Assembly: GCA_031178065.1 (NCBI GenBank)
Contig: JAPSJS010000004.1
Coordinates: 39,831 to 103,830 of the forward strand
DNA from: Altererythrobacter sp.
GTDB lineage: Bacteria; Pseudomonadota; Alphaproteobacteria; Sphingomonadales; Sphingomonadaceae
DNA: 64,000 nt
Direction of reading: 5' to 3'
The translations under genes and the position numbers were made by a program. This document shows, in pieces, positions 53,171-61,521 of this stretch (positions are counted from its first letter, which is position 1; every line of letters begins with the position of its first letter). The notes below the pieces were generated by a model. The model was not told the origin of the DNA. It worked only from the letters and a program-made list of their open reading frames with translations, and did no database searches.

Positions 53171-53919
53171 TGCCGATTGGCTGGTCCGTGGAAGATCGCA
53201 TTGCTGAAATCGTGTTCGACGTGCCGCCGGTCAATGCGTTCGATTCCGCGACCTGGCTCAAGCTGCCGGGCATTATCGGTTCCCTGGCCGTGCGGCAGGA
53301 CGTGCACTGCATCCTGATCCGCGCCGAGGGGCGGGGCTTCTGCGGGGGCGTGGACATCAAGGAGATGCAGGCGCATCCCGAGCGCATCAGCGATCTCAAC
53401 CGCGGTAACTATCTGACTTTCAAGGCCGTTCGATCGGCCGAGATCCCGGTGGTGAGCGCGGTGCACGGCTTCGTGATCGGCGGCGGCATCGGAATTTGCG
53501 GCGCTTCGGACACGATCATCGCCGCAGAGGACGCCTATTTCTCGCTGCCGGAGATCGACCGGGGGGCGATGGGCGGGGCGAGCCATCTGTCGCGCATGTT
53601 GCCGCTGCACAAGGTGCGCGCGGCGTTCTTCACCGGTGGAAAAATTCCGGCGGAAGAGGCCTGGCGGCTCGGCGCGATCGAGAAAATCGTTCCGCGTGAG
53701 GAGCTTAAAGCCGGCGCGCGCGCGTTTTGCGCGACGATTGCCGCGAAGAGCAGAAAGGCACTGACGGTAGCCAAGGAGGCACTCAACGGCCTCGAGGAGC
53801 GCGATGTCGACCGCGGCTATCGCTGGGAACAGGGCTTCACCCTCGAAATGTACATGCACGCAGACAGCCAGCGGTCGCGCGACGCGTTCGTCGAAACCGG
53901 CGGGACGGCGAAGTTCTGA
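53170..53919 (+). CDS. echA20: EchA20-type ring-cleaving crotonase
   Basis: A 249-residue crotonase-fold protein resembling mycobacterial EchA20: VPPVNAFDSATWLKLPGIIG, ILIRAEGRGFCGGVDIKEMQ, VSAVHGFVIGGGIGICGASD, YFSLPEIDRGAMGGASHLSR and YRWEQGFTLEMYMHADSQRS align with it in order. In M. tuberculosis EchA20 hydrolyses one ring of the bicyclic diketo-acyl-CoA, giving COCHEA-CoA for IpdAB, rather than hydrating a double bond. The ATG at 53170 shares a base with the ipdC stop; the GTG one codon earlier is the ORF-track start. Both IpdAB and EchA20 in one operon strongly imply steroid C/D-ring degradation. Confidence 0.9.
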   Translation: MPIGWSVEDRIAEIVFDVPPVNAFDSATWLKLPGIIGSLAVRQDVHCILIRAEGRGFCGGVDIKEMQAHPERISDLNRGNYLTFKAVRSAEIPVVSAVHGFVIGGGIGICGASDTIIAAEDAYFSLPEIDRGAMGGASHLSRMLPLHKVRAAFFTGGKIPAEEAWRLGAIEKIVPREELKAGARAFCATIAAKSRKALTVAKEALNGLEERDVDRGYRWEQGFTLEMYMHADSQRSRDAFVETGGTAKF

Positions 53920-55082
53920 TGGACCTTGCCTACACCCCCAGGCAGCAGGCCTTCCGGCAGGAGGTGCGCGAGTGGCTTGCCGCGCATGTTCCGGCCGAGC
54001 GGCTGGTCACGCTCGAGCGCAAGGACGGCTTCGACCAGCACGTTGCGTGGGAGCGCGAGCTCGCGAGCGGCAACTGGGGCATGGTGACCTGGCCGAGCGA
54101 ATACGGCGGGCGCGGGCTCGACCTGATCGAGTGGCTCATCTTCGAGGAGGAATACTGGGCCGCCGGCGCGCCGCTGCGGGCGAACCAGAACGGCATCTTC
54201 CTGCTCGGCCCGACGATCATGGAATTCGGTTCGGACGAGCAGAAGGCGCGCTTTCTGCCGCCGATGGCGAAGGGCGAGGTGATCTGGGCGCAGGCCTGGT
54301 CGGAGCCCGGCGCGGGCAGCGATATGGCGGCGATCAAGACCACCGCGCGGCGAGACGGCGATCACTACGTCATCAACGGCCAGAAGACCTGGTCGAGCCG
54401 TGCGAGCTTCGCCGACTGGGGCTTCGGCCTGTTCCGCACGGAGGAAGGGAGTCAGCGGCACAAGGGCCTCTCGTTCCTGCTGTTCGACCTCAACGCGCCC
54501 GGCATCACCCGCCGCCCGATCCGCCAGCTTCACGGCGATCCGGGCTTCGCCGAGTTGTTCTTCGACGAGGTCCGCGTGCCCGTGGAGAACCGGATCGCCG
54601 GCGAAGGCGAGGGCTGGAAGGTGGCGATGGCGACCGCGGGCTTCGAGCGCGGGCTGATGCTGCGCTCCCCCGGCCGCTTCCAGGCGACCGCCGCGCGGCT
54701 GATGGCCCTGCTGCGCGAGACGGCGGACCGCGCCTCGCCGGGGCTGCGCGAGGAGGTCGTGCGGCTGTGGATGGGTGCGCAGGCCTATGCCTACAACACC
54801 TATCAGGTGGCGGCGCGGATCATGGCCGGCGGCTCAATCGGGGCCGAGGCGAGCCTGAACAAGATCTTCTGGTCCGAACTCGACCGCGCGATGCACCGCG
54901 CGGCGATGCACCTGCTCGGACCCGCCGCCGAACTGCAGACCCTGCCCGACGGCAGCGCGAACGAGTGGCTCGAGGGCTACATCTTCTCGCTCTCCGGCCC
55001 GATCTATGCAGGCTCGAACGAGATCCAGCGCAACATCACCGCCGAGCGCCTGCTCGGCCTGCCGCGCGTGGGAGCGGGCTGA
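53919..55082 (+). CDS. acyl-CoA dehydrogenase, large-type subunit (FadE/IpdE1-like)
   Basis: A 387-residue acyl-CoA dehydrogenase. MDLAYTPRQQAFRQEVREWL starts the N-terminal helical domain; YWAAGAPLRANQNGIFLLGP, VIWAQAWSEPGAGSDMAAIK (FAD/substrate region), YVINGQKTWSSRASFADWGF and SFLLFDLNAPGITRRPI form the central beta domain; SGPIYAGSNEIQRNITAERL closes the C-terminal domain. The next gene encodes a shorter ACAD, so the two probably form a heteromer as in mycobacterial steroid pathways (IpdE1-IpdE2, FadE pairs). Only one of the pair then supplies the catalytic Glu. The ATG shares one base with the echA20 stop. Confidence 0.85.
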   Translation: MDLAYTPRQQAFRQEVREWLAAHVPAERLVTLERKDGFDQHVAWERELASGNWGMVTWPSEYGGRGLDLIEWLIFEEEYWAAGAPLRANQNGIFLLGPTIMEFGSDEQKARFLPPMAKGEVIWAQAWSEPGAGSDMAAIKTTARRDGDHYVINGQKTWSSRASFADWGFGLFRTEEGSQRHKGLSFLLFDLNAPGITRRPIRQLHGDPGFAELFFDEVRVPVENRIAGEGEGWKVAMATAGFERGLMLRSPGRFQATAARLMALLRETADRASPGLREEVVRLWMGAQAYAYNTYQVAARIMAGGSIGAEASLNKIFWSELDRAMHRAAMHLLGPAAELQTLPDGSANEWLEGYIFSLSGPIYAGSNEIQRNITAERLLGLPRVGAG

Positions 55083-56014
55083 TGGATTTCAGACTTCCAC
55101 CGGAAAGCGTCGAACTGGCCGAGGCCGTGCGGGAATACCTTGCCGGCACCCATGGACCGGACGTGCTGCGGCGGCTCGACGCCGGCGGCAACCGCGACCT
55201 GCGCATCTGGCAGGGCCTCGTCGAAATGGGCCTGACCGGACTGCTCGTGCCCGAGAGCGAGGGCGGGCTCGGCATGACGCTGCTCGGCGGCGCCCTGATC
55301 GCTCGCGAGTGCGGCCGCGCCTGCCTGGCCGAGCCGCTGGTCGACACAGCGCTCGTCGCGGTTCCGTGGCTGATCGCGCGCGGCGAAACCGATGACCTCG
55401 CCGTGATCGCGGCGGGCGAGAAGCTCGTCGCCCTGCCGCACGCGGTGAACCCGTGGGTCGCCGACGGGGAAGGAGAGGAACTCGCGAGTGTCGACCCGCT
55501 GCGCAACCTCGTCGCCGCGCCCGAGGACGCCGGCGACGATCCCCTGCTGCTCGATCTCGGCGCGCTGATGAGCGCGGCGCAGCTCGTCGGGCTGGCCGAG
55601 GCCATGCTCGACCAGGCGGTCGCCTATGCACAGGTGCGCGAGCAGTTCGGCCATGCGATCGGCGGGTTCCAGGCGATCAAGCACAAGCTGGCCGACGTCG
55701 CCGTTGCGCTCGAATTCGTGCGCCCGGTGCTGTGGCGCGCGGCGCAGGCGATGGACGACGGGCTGACCAGCGCGCCGCTGCACGTCAGCCACGCCAAATA
55801 TGCCGCGACCGATGCCGCCTACCTCGCAGCCGAAAGCGCGATCCAGGTGCATGGCGCGATGGGCTATACCTACGAGGTCGATCTCCATTTCTGGATGAAG
55901 CGCGCATGGGCGCTCGCCGGGGCATGGGGCGACCGCAATTTCCACTATCACCGGATCGAGGACGCCGCGCTCGGCGGCGCGCACCCCCTCGGCCCGCAGC
56001 ACACGTTCGCCTGA
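55082..56014 (+). CDS. acyl-CoA dehydrogenase, short partner subunit (FadE/IpdE2-like)
   Basis: A 310-residue ACAD that is shorter than the usual 380-390, with a reduced central beta domain. Segments: MDFRLPPESVELAEAVREYL, GLTGLLVPESEGGLGMTLLG, YAQVREQFGHAIGGFQAIKH (the Arg-Glu-Gln-Phe-Gly FAD-binding stretch near residue 185) and IQVHGAMGYTYEVDLHFWMK near 260. The one-base overlap with the upstream ACAD gene and the complementary sizes suggest an alpha2beta2 enzyme. In such heteromers FAD is held between one large and one small chain. It likely desaturates a propanoyl or ring-derived acyl-CoA. Followed by the thiolase after seven bases. Confidence 0.83.
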   Translation: MDFRLPPESVELAEAVREYLAGTHGPDVLRRLDAGGNRDLRIWQGLVEMGLTGLLVPESEGGLGMTLLGGALIARECGRACLAEPLVDTALVAVPWLIARGETDDLAVIAAGEKLVALPHAVNPWVADGEGEELASVDPLRNLVAAPEDAGDDPLLLDLGALMSAAQLVGLAEAMLDQAVAYAQVREQFGHAIGGFQAIKHKLADVAVALEFVRPVLWRAAQAMDDGLTSAPLHVSHAKYAATDAAYLAAESAIQVHGAMGYTYEVDLHFWMKRAWALAGAWGDRNFHYHRIEDAALGGAHPLGPQHTFA

Positions 56015-56021
56015 GGAGCCG

Positions 56022-57173
56022 ATGGCCGAAGCCTATATCATCGACGCAGTCCGTACCCCGATAGGGCGCAAGAAGGGTTCGCTCGCCCAGGTGCATCCGG
56101 CCGATCTCGCCGCGCACCCGCTGCGCGTGCTGGTCGAGCGGACGGGCATCGACGCGAACGCGGTCGACGATTGCGTATGGGGCTGCTGCGACACGATCGG
56201 CCCGCAGGCCGGGGACATCGGACGCACGGCATGGCTCGTCGCCGGCCTGCCCCAGCACGTGCCAGGCACGACGGTCGACCGCCAGTGCGGCTCGAGCCAG
56301 CAGGCGGTGCATTTCGCCGCCCAGGGCGTCATGAGCGGCACGCAGGATCTCGTCGTCGCGGGTGGCAGCCAGGCGATGAACGCGATCCCGATCTCCGCCG
56401 CGATGTTCGCCGGCCAGCCGTACGGCTTCGACAATCCGTTCAACACCGCGCGCGGCTGGGTCGAGCGTTACGGCGACGGCATTCTCAACCAGATCAACTC
56501 TGCCGAGATGATCGCCGGGAAGTGGAACATCTCGCGCGAGGCGATGGAGCGGTTCGCGCTCGCCAGCCACGAGCGCGCACAGGCGGCGTGGGACAACGGC
56601 TGGTTCGATGCCGAGGTGGCGCCGCTGGAAGGGCTCGACCGTGACGAGACGATCCGCCCGAACACGACGCTGGAAGGGCTCGCCGCGCTCAATCCGGTGC
56701 AGGAAGGCGGGCGCGTCACCGCGGGGGTCGCGAGCCAGAACTGCGACGGCGCGGCCGCGCTGCTGATCGCCTCCGAGCAGGCGGTGAAGGACCACGCCCT
56801 CACGCCGCGCGCGCGCATCCACCACATCTCGGTTCGCGCGGACGATCCGGTGTGGATGCTCACCGCGCCGATCCCGGCGACGAAGCATGCGCTGCAGAAG
56901 GCAGGGATGACAGTCGCGGACATCGACCTGTTCGAATGCAACGAGGCCTTCGCCAGCATCCCGATGGCGTGGATGCAGGAGCTCGGCATTCCGCACGAGA
57001 AGGTCAACGTCCAGGGCGGCGCGATCGCGCTCGGCCATCCGCTGGGCGGCACGGGCGCGCGGCTGATGACCACGCTGCTCGGCGCGCTGGAGCGCACCGG
57101 CGGCCGCTACGGCCTGCAGACCATGTGCGAGGGCGGCGGGCAGGCCAACGTCACGATAATCGAGAGGCTTTGA
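56022..57173 (+). CDS. acetyl-CoA acyltransferase (thiolase), FadA6-like
   Basis: A 383-residue thiolase. Nucleophile Cys in TTVDRQCGSSQQAVHFAAQG near residue 90, HALQKAGMTVADIDLFECNE and AFASIPMAWMQELG in the C-terminal half, the His in GGAIALGHPLGGTGARLMTT near 345 and the second Cys in LQTMCEGGGQANVTIIERL. In the mycobacterial KstR2 regulon FadA6 cleaves the open-chain diketo acyl-CoA left after ring opening, and this gene has the corresponding place in the operon. RTPIGRKKGSLAQVHPADLA at the N-terminus is typical of degradative thiolases. It follows the short ACAD gene by seven bases and precedes the SDR by three. Confidence 0.88.
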   Translation: MAEAYIIDAVRTPIGRKKGSLAQVHPADLAAHPLRVLVERTGIDANAVDDCVWGCCDTIGPQAGDIGRTAWLVAGLPQHVPGTTVDRQCGSSQQAVHFAAQGVMSGTQDLVVAGGSQAMNAIPISAAMFAGQPYGFDNPFNTARGWVERYGDGILNQINSAEMIAGKWNISREAMERFALASHERAQAAWDNGWFDAEVAPLEGLDRDETIRPNTTLEGLAALNPVQEGGRVTAGVASQNCDGAAALLIASEQAVKDHALTPRARIHHISVRADDPVWMLTAPIPATKHALQKAGMTVADIDLFECNEAFASIPMAWMQELGIPHEKVNVQGGAIALGHPLGGTGARLMTTLLGALERTGGRYGLQTMCEGGGQANVTIIERL

Positions 57174-57176
57174 CGA

Positions 57177-58079
57177 ATGGGGATCTGCGAAGGCAGGACT
57201 GTGATCATTACCGGCGCGGCGCGCGGGCTGGGCCGCGCCTATGCGCTGGCCTTCGCCGCCGAGGGGGCCAACGTTGTCGTCAACGACATCGGGGCCTCGC
57301 TGGGCGGAGAGGGGCGCGACAGGTCGGCTGCCGACGCGGTGGTCGGGGAAATCCGCGGGGCCGGCGGGAAAGCCATCGCCAATTACGACGACGTTACCGA
57401 CTGGGACGCGGCCGGGCGGATCGTCGAGACCGCGGTGCGCGAGTTCGGCGACCTCCACGTGGTGGTCAACAACGCCGGGATCGTCCGCGACCGGATGTTC
57501 GTCTCCGCCACGCTCGACGAATGGGACGCGACGATGCACGTGCATCTGCGCGGGCATTTCTGCGTCAGCCGCCATGCGGTCGACTACTGGCGGGCCAAGG
57601 CCAAGGACGGCACGAACCCCGACGCGCGGATCATCAACACGACCAGCGGCGCGGGGCTGCAGGGATCGATCGCGCAGGCCGCCTATTCGACCGCGAAGGG
57701 CGGGATCGCCACGCTCACCCTCGTCCAGGCGGCCGAACTCGGCCGCTACGGCATCACCGCCAATGCGCTGGCGCCCGCCGCGCGGACGCGCATGACCGAG
57801 CAGGCCTTCGCCGAGAAGATGGCGACCGAGGGCGACGCGTTCGACACGATGGACCCGGCCAATGTCGCGCCCGCGGTCGTCTGGCTCGGCAGCGCGCATA
57901 GCGCCAAGGTGACCGGCTGCGTGTTCGAGCTCGAGGGCGGCAAGATCATGCTCGAAGACGGCTGGCGCGAAGGGCCGTTCGTCGACAAAGGCGCGCGGTG
58001 GGCGCCGGACGACGTCGGTGAGGCGGTCGAGCGGCTGCTCGCCGAACGCGTGCCGCCCCGCAAGGTCTGGGGCACCTGA
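57177..58079 (+). CDS. short-chain dehydrogenase, Rv3548c-like
   Basis: A 300-residue SDR with the extended C-terminus seen in mycobacterial Rv3548c. Matching segments: MGICEGRTVIITGAARGLGR, YALAFAAEGANVVVNDIGAS, VVNNAGIVRDRMFVSATLDE, RIINTTSGAGLQGSIAQAAY (Ser and Tyr), STAKGGIATLTLVQAAELGR, ARTRMTEQAFAEKMA and EGGKIMLEDGWREGPFVDKG. Rv3548c belongs to the KstR2 regulon beside ipd genes; its precise reaction is not something I can state from sequence, but oxidation of a hydroxyacyl-CoA in late ring degradation fits. Spacing to both neighbours is under five bases. Confidence 0.88.
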   Translation: MGICEGRTVIITGAARGLGRAYALAFAAEGANVVVNDIGASLGGEGRDRSAADAVVGEIRGAGGKAIANYDDVTDWDAAGRIVETAVREFGDLHVVVNNAGIVRDRMFVSATLDEWDATMHVHLRGHFCVSRHAVDYWRAKAKDGTNPDARIINTTSGAGLQGSIAQAAYSTAKGGIATLTLVQAAELGRYGITANALAPAARTRMTEQAFAEKMATEGDAFDTMDPANVAPAVVWLGSAHSAKVTGCVFELEGGKIMLEDGWREGPFVDKGARWAPDDVGEAVERLLAERVPPRKVWGT

Positions 58080-58080
58080 G

Positions 58081-59091
58081 ATGGCTTTCGCGCTCGACGA
58101 GCAGCAGCAGATGATCGCCGAGACGGCGTCGGCGTTCTTCGCGGAGAACGCGGCGAGCGAGCGCACGCGCGCCGCCATGGCGCACGGCATCGATCGCGAT
58201 CTCTGGCGCGCCTATTGCCGCGAACTCGGCTTCGGCGGCCTCATGGTGCCCGAGGACCTCGGCGGCGCCGGGCTCGGCCATGTCGAGCTGGCGGTGGTCG
58301 CCGAGGAAGCCGGCCGCACCTTGGCCGCGATCCCGCTGCTGGGGCATGCGATGGCGACCGCTGCCCTGCTCGCAAGCGAAGATCGGGCGGCGATCGCCAT
58401 GCACCTTCCCGCGATGATGGCGGGGGACCGGGTCGTCGCGGCGGGCGAGCGAGGGGGCGAGGGCATGCTCGTGCCGCACGGGTCGCAGTGCGATCTGCTC
58501 CTCCTGCTCGGCGAAGACGGCGCGGATCTGATCGATGCGGGCGCGGCCACGGTCGAGCCGATGAAGTCGCTTGATGAGACCCGCCCGCTCGCGCGGGTTC
58601 ACGCATCCGCCGGCGATCCGCTCCCCGGCGGAACGGAGCCCTGCGAGGCGGCCCGCGCGGCCGGCGTGCTCTGCCTCGCCGCCGAAGCGCTCGGCGGTGC
58701 GCAGGAGGCGCTCGACCGGACCATCGCGTTCGCCAAGGAGCGCGAACAGTTCGGCCGCGCGGTGGGTTCGTTCCAGGCCTACAAGCACCGTCTGGCAGAC
58801 CGCGCGGTCGAGATCGAGCAGGCGCGCTCCGCCGTATGGTGGGCTGCCTGCGCGCTCGACGAAGGGCACGAGACCGGTGCGCTTGCGCTCCATGCCGCCA
58901 AGAGCTTCTGCGCGGATACTTATCTGCGCGTCGCGGGCGACATGATCCAGCTCCACGGCGGCATCGGCTTCACCTGGGAGCACGACGCGCATCTGTTCTT
59001 CAAGCGCGCGCGGGCCATCGCGAACATGCTCGGCGATGGGCCGCATCACCGCGAGCGCGTCGCGCGGATCATGCTGGACGAAGCGGCATGA
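58081..59091 (+). CDS. acyl-CoA dehydrogenase, short partner subunit (second pair)
   Basis: A 336-residue ACAD of the short type. N-terminal MAFALDEQQQMIAETASAFF and GFGGLMVPEDLGGAGLGHVE; middle LDRTIAFAKEREQFGRAVGS with the FAD-proximal Arg-Glu-Gln-Phe-Gly; C-terminal DMIQLHGGIGFTWEHDAHLF near residue 290. As in the first pair, the central beta domain is reduced. The start at 58081 lies one base after the SDR stop; the ORF-track start at 58018 is within the SDR. Its four-base overlap with the following 392-residue ACAD suggests a second heteromeric dehydrogenase, here in the order short-long rather than long-short. Confidence 0.84.
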   Translation: MAFALDEQQQMIAETASAFFAENAASERTRAAMAHGIDRDLWRAYCRELGFGGLMVPEDLGGAGLGHVELAVVAEEAGRTLAAIPLLGHAMATAALLASEDRAAIAMHLPAMMAGDRVVAAGERGGEGMLVPHGSQCDLLLLLGEDGADLIDAGAATVEPMKSLDETRPLARVHASAGDPLPGGTEPCEAARAAGVLCLAAEALGGAQEALDRTIAFAKEREQFGRAVGSFQAYKHRLADRAVEIEQARSAVWWAACALDEGHETGALALHAAKSFCADTYLRVAGDMIQLHGGIGFTWEHDAHLFFKRARAIANMLGDGPHHRERVARIMLDEAA

Positions 59092-60266
59092 AGCTGGGGT
59101 TCTCCGACATGGAAGAGGCATTCCGCCGCGAATGCGCGAGCTGGTTCGAAGATCAGATGAGCGGCGAGTTCGCCGACATCCGCGGGATCGCGAACCTGGT
59201 CGACAAGCCCGAGCGCCGGAAGGCGTGGGAGCGGCGGCTGGCCGAGCATCGCTATTCATGCATCGGCTGGCCGATCGCCTGGGGCGGCCGCGATGCGACG
59301 CTCAACGAGCAGGTCATCTTCGCGGAGGAATATGCCCGTGCCGGGGCGCCGAACCGGCTCAACCACATGGGCGTCGAGCTGCTCGGGCCGACGCTGCTCG
59401 CGCTCGGCAGTTCCGAGCAGAAGGCGCGGTTCCTGCCGGCGATCGCCGAAGGCACCGCGATCTGGTGCCAGGGCTATTCCGAACCCGGCGCCGGCTCCGA
59501 CCTCGCGGCCATCCGCACCCGCGCGCGGCGCGACGACGGCGAATGGGTCATCGAGGGGCAGAAGATCTGGACCAGCCTCGCCCAGTTCGCCGACATGATC
59601 TTCGTGCTCGCAAGGACCGAAGACGGGACCAGCGGGCGCGAGGGACTGAGCTTCCTGCTCGTCGACCTCGATCAGCCGGGCATCGAGATCCGCCCGATCC
59701 GCCAGATCAACGGTGAGGCCGAGTTCAACGAGGTGTTCTTCGACGGCGCACGCTGCCCGGTGGAGAACATGGTCGGCGCCGAGGGAGAGGGGTGGACGGT
59801 CTCCACCACGCTGCTCTCGTTCGAACGGGGCATCTCGACCCTCGGCCAGCAGATGCAGTTTCGCAATGAGCTGGACGCGGTGATCGCCGCGGCCAGGCGC
59901 AACGGCAAGACGGCCGACCCGGTGTTCCGCCAGCGGCTCGCGGAGGCGGAGATCGGCCTGCGGCTGATGCGCTACGGCGCGCTTCGCATGCTGGCGGACG
60001 GGAAGGGCGGCGCACTGGCAGGCGCGGCGCTGACGTACAAGATCCAATGGGCGAGCTGGCGCCGGGCGCTGGGCGAGCTGGCGATGGACGTGCTCGGGCA
60101 AGAGGGCGAGATCGCGCCGGCTGATGCCGAGGGCTGGCCGCTGCTCACCAATCTCTATCTCTATTCGCGCGCCGACACGATCTACGGCGGCACCAACCAG
60201 ATCCAGCGCAACCTGATCGCCGAGCGCGGGCTCGGCCTGCCGCGCGAGCCGAGAGGAAACGCATGA
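59088..60266 (+). CDS. acyl-CoA dehydrogenase, large-type subunit (second pair)
   Basis: A 392-residue ACAD. MKLGFSDMEEAFRRECASWF opens the helical domain; HRYSCIGWPIAWGGRDATLN, AIWCQGYSEPGAGSDLAAIR, WVIEGQKIWTSLAQFADMIF and SFLLVDLDQPGIEIRPIRQI form the central domain; ADTIYGGTNQIQRNLIAERG near residue 365 is the C-terminal FAD/substrate region. It overlaps the short ACAD upstream and ipdF downstream by four bases each. Paired with the short chain, it could be the enzyme for the HIP-CoA propanoyl side chain, the first beta-oxidation step after FadD3, because it lies close to ipdF and fadD3; that assignment is inference. Confidence 0.85.
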   Translation: MKLGFSDMEEAFRRECASWFEDQMSGEFADIRGIANLVDKPERRKAWERRLAEHRYSCIGWPIAWGGRDATLNEQVIFAEEYARAGAPNRLNHMGVELLGPTLLALGSSEQKARFLPAIAEGTAIWCQGYSEPGAGSDLAAIRTRARRDDGEWVIEGQKIWTSLAQFADMIFVLARTEDGTSGREGLSFLLVDLDQPGIEIRPIRQINGEAEFNEVFFDGARCPVENMVGAEGEGWTVSTTLLSFERGISTLGQQMQFRNELDAVIAAARRNGKTADPVFRQRLAEAEIGLRLMRYGALRMLADGKGGALAGAALTYKIQWASWRRALGELAMDVLGQEGEIAPADAEGWPLLTNLYLYSRADTIYGGTNQIQRNLIAERGLGLPREPRGNA

Positions 60267-61045
60267 GCCTGACGCCGACCTACCCGCCCGGGCGCAACCT
60301 CCTTGCCGGCAAGACCGTGCTCGTCACGGCCGCCGCTGGCACGGGCATCGGCTATGCGGTGGCGAAGCGCGCGGTCGAGGAAGGCGCGCGGGTCATGATC
60401 AGCGACTGGCACGAGCGGCGCCTCGGCGAAGCGGCGGGGCGGATCGCCGACGAGACGGGAAGCGAGCGGCCCGCGGCGTTCGTCTGCGACGTAACCGATC
60501 AGGCGCAAGTCGACGCGCTGCGCGATGCGGCCGAGGCAGAGCTGGGCGCGGTCGACGTGCTGATCAACAACGCGGGCCTCGGCGGGGAGACCGCCGTCGT
60601 CGACTTGACCGACGACGAGTGGCACCGCGTGCTCGACGTCACGCTCAATTCGGTCTTCCGCATGACGCGCACGTTCCTCCCCGGAATGTACGCGCGCAAG
60701 GCCGGAGCGGTCGTCAACAATGCCTCGGTTCTCGGCTGGCGGGCGCAGAAGGGGCAGGCGCATTACGCAGCCGCAAAGGCGGGGGTCATGGCCTTCACCC
60801 GCTGCTCCGCGCTCGAGGCGGCCGAGCACGGCGTGCGGATCAATGCCGTCGCGCCCTCGATTGCGATGCACGCCTTCCTCGCCAAAGTGACCAGCGACGA
60901 ATTGCTCGCCGAACTGTCCGCGCGCGAGGCTTTCGGGCGCCCCGCCGAGGTGTGGGAAGTCGCCAACGTCATGCTGTTCCTCGCCTCCGACCTCGCCAGC
61001 TACATGACCGGCGAGGTCGTCCCCGTGTCGAGCCAGCGCGCATGA
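60263..61045 (+). CDS. ipdF: hydroxyindanone-propanoyl-CoA dehydrogenase, IpdF-type SDR
   Basis: A 260-residue SDR that closely follows mycobacterial IpdF along its length: LAGKTVLVTAAAGTGIGYAV, VMISDWHERRLGEAAGRIAD, VCDVTDQAQVDALRDAAEAE, LINNAGLGGETAVVDLTDDE, VNNASVLGWRAQKGQAHYAA (catalytic Ser and Tyr), RCSALEAAEHGVRINAVAPS and FLASDLASYMTGEVVPVSSQ. The unusual TAAAGTGIG version of the cofactor motif is shared with IpdF. In mycobacteria IpdF oxidises the ring hydroxyl of 5-OH-HIP-CoA. It overlaps the ACAD upstream and the MaoC-like gene downstream by four bases. Confidence 0.92.
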   Translation: MSLTPTYPPGRNLLAGKTVLVTAAAGTGIGYAVAKRAVEEGARVMISDWHERRLGEAAGRIADETGSERPAAFVCDVTDQAQVDALRDAAEAELGAVDVLINNAGLGGETAVVDLTDDEWHRVLDVTLNSVFRMTRTFLPGMYARKAGAVVNNASVLGWRAQKGQAHYAAAKAGVMAFTRCSALEAAEHGVRINAVAPSIAMHAFLAKVTSDELLAELSAREAFGRPAEVWEVANVMLFLASDLASYMTGEVVPVSSQRA

Positions 61046-61521
61046 GCGAGCCGCGGATCTTCGCCCGCCCTGCCGACCTGCTCGGCAGCGAGGGCACCCG
61101 GCTGGGCCCCACCGCGTGGCTTGCAATCGAGCAGGACCGGGTCGACGCCTTCGCCGAGGTGACCGGCGATCACCAGTGGATCCACGTCGACGTCGAGCGC
61201 GCGAAGGCGGGCCCCTTCGGCGGGACGATCGCGCACGGCTATCTCACGGTGTCGCTGGTCAACCACTTCCTGCCCGAGCTGATCGAGGTGCGCGGCTTCA
61301 CCCATGCGGTGAACGTCGGGGCCGACCGGCTGCGCTATCTGGCCTCGGTGCGGGTCGGCAGCCGCATCCGGGCCAGCGGCGAGATCCTGAAGGTCGAGGA
61401 GATCAAGGGCGCGGTCCAGTCGACCGTGCGCGTGACGGTGGAGATCGAAGGCGGCGACCGGCCCGCCTGCACGATCGACACGATCAGCCGCTATTATCCG
61501 GAAGAAGGGGGCGCCGGATGA
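61042..61521 (+). CDS. MaoC-like (R)-specific enoyl-CoA hydratase
   Basis: A 159-residue hot-dog-fold protein. The hydratase signature is DRVDAFAEVTGDHQWIHVDV near residue 35, with the Asp-x4-His dyad, then GTIAHGYLTVSLVNHFLPEL with the conserved Gly-x-x-His-Gly. NVGADRLRYLASVRVGSRIR follows as the back strand. MaoC-type hydratases add water to 2-enoyl-CoAs and would act after one of the acyl-CoA dehydrogenases in this operon. No close homologue is part of the mycobacterial ipd core set as I recall it, so the step served here is uncertain. It overlaps ipdF and fadD3 by four bases each. Confidence 0.86.
   Translation: MSEPRIFARPADLLGSEGTRLGPTAWLAIEQDRVDAFAEVTGDHQWIHVDVERAKAGPFGGTIAHGYLTVSLVNHFLPELIEVRGFTHAVNVGADRLRYLASVRVGSRIRASGEILKVEEIKGAVQSTVRVTVEIEGGDRPACTIDTISRYYPEEGGAG

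Noticed and set aside
55785-58190. 801-aa minus-strand ORF
   Set aside because: Antisense shadow of the short ACAD, thiolase and SDR genes; Arg/Ala/His-rich without any family motif.
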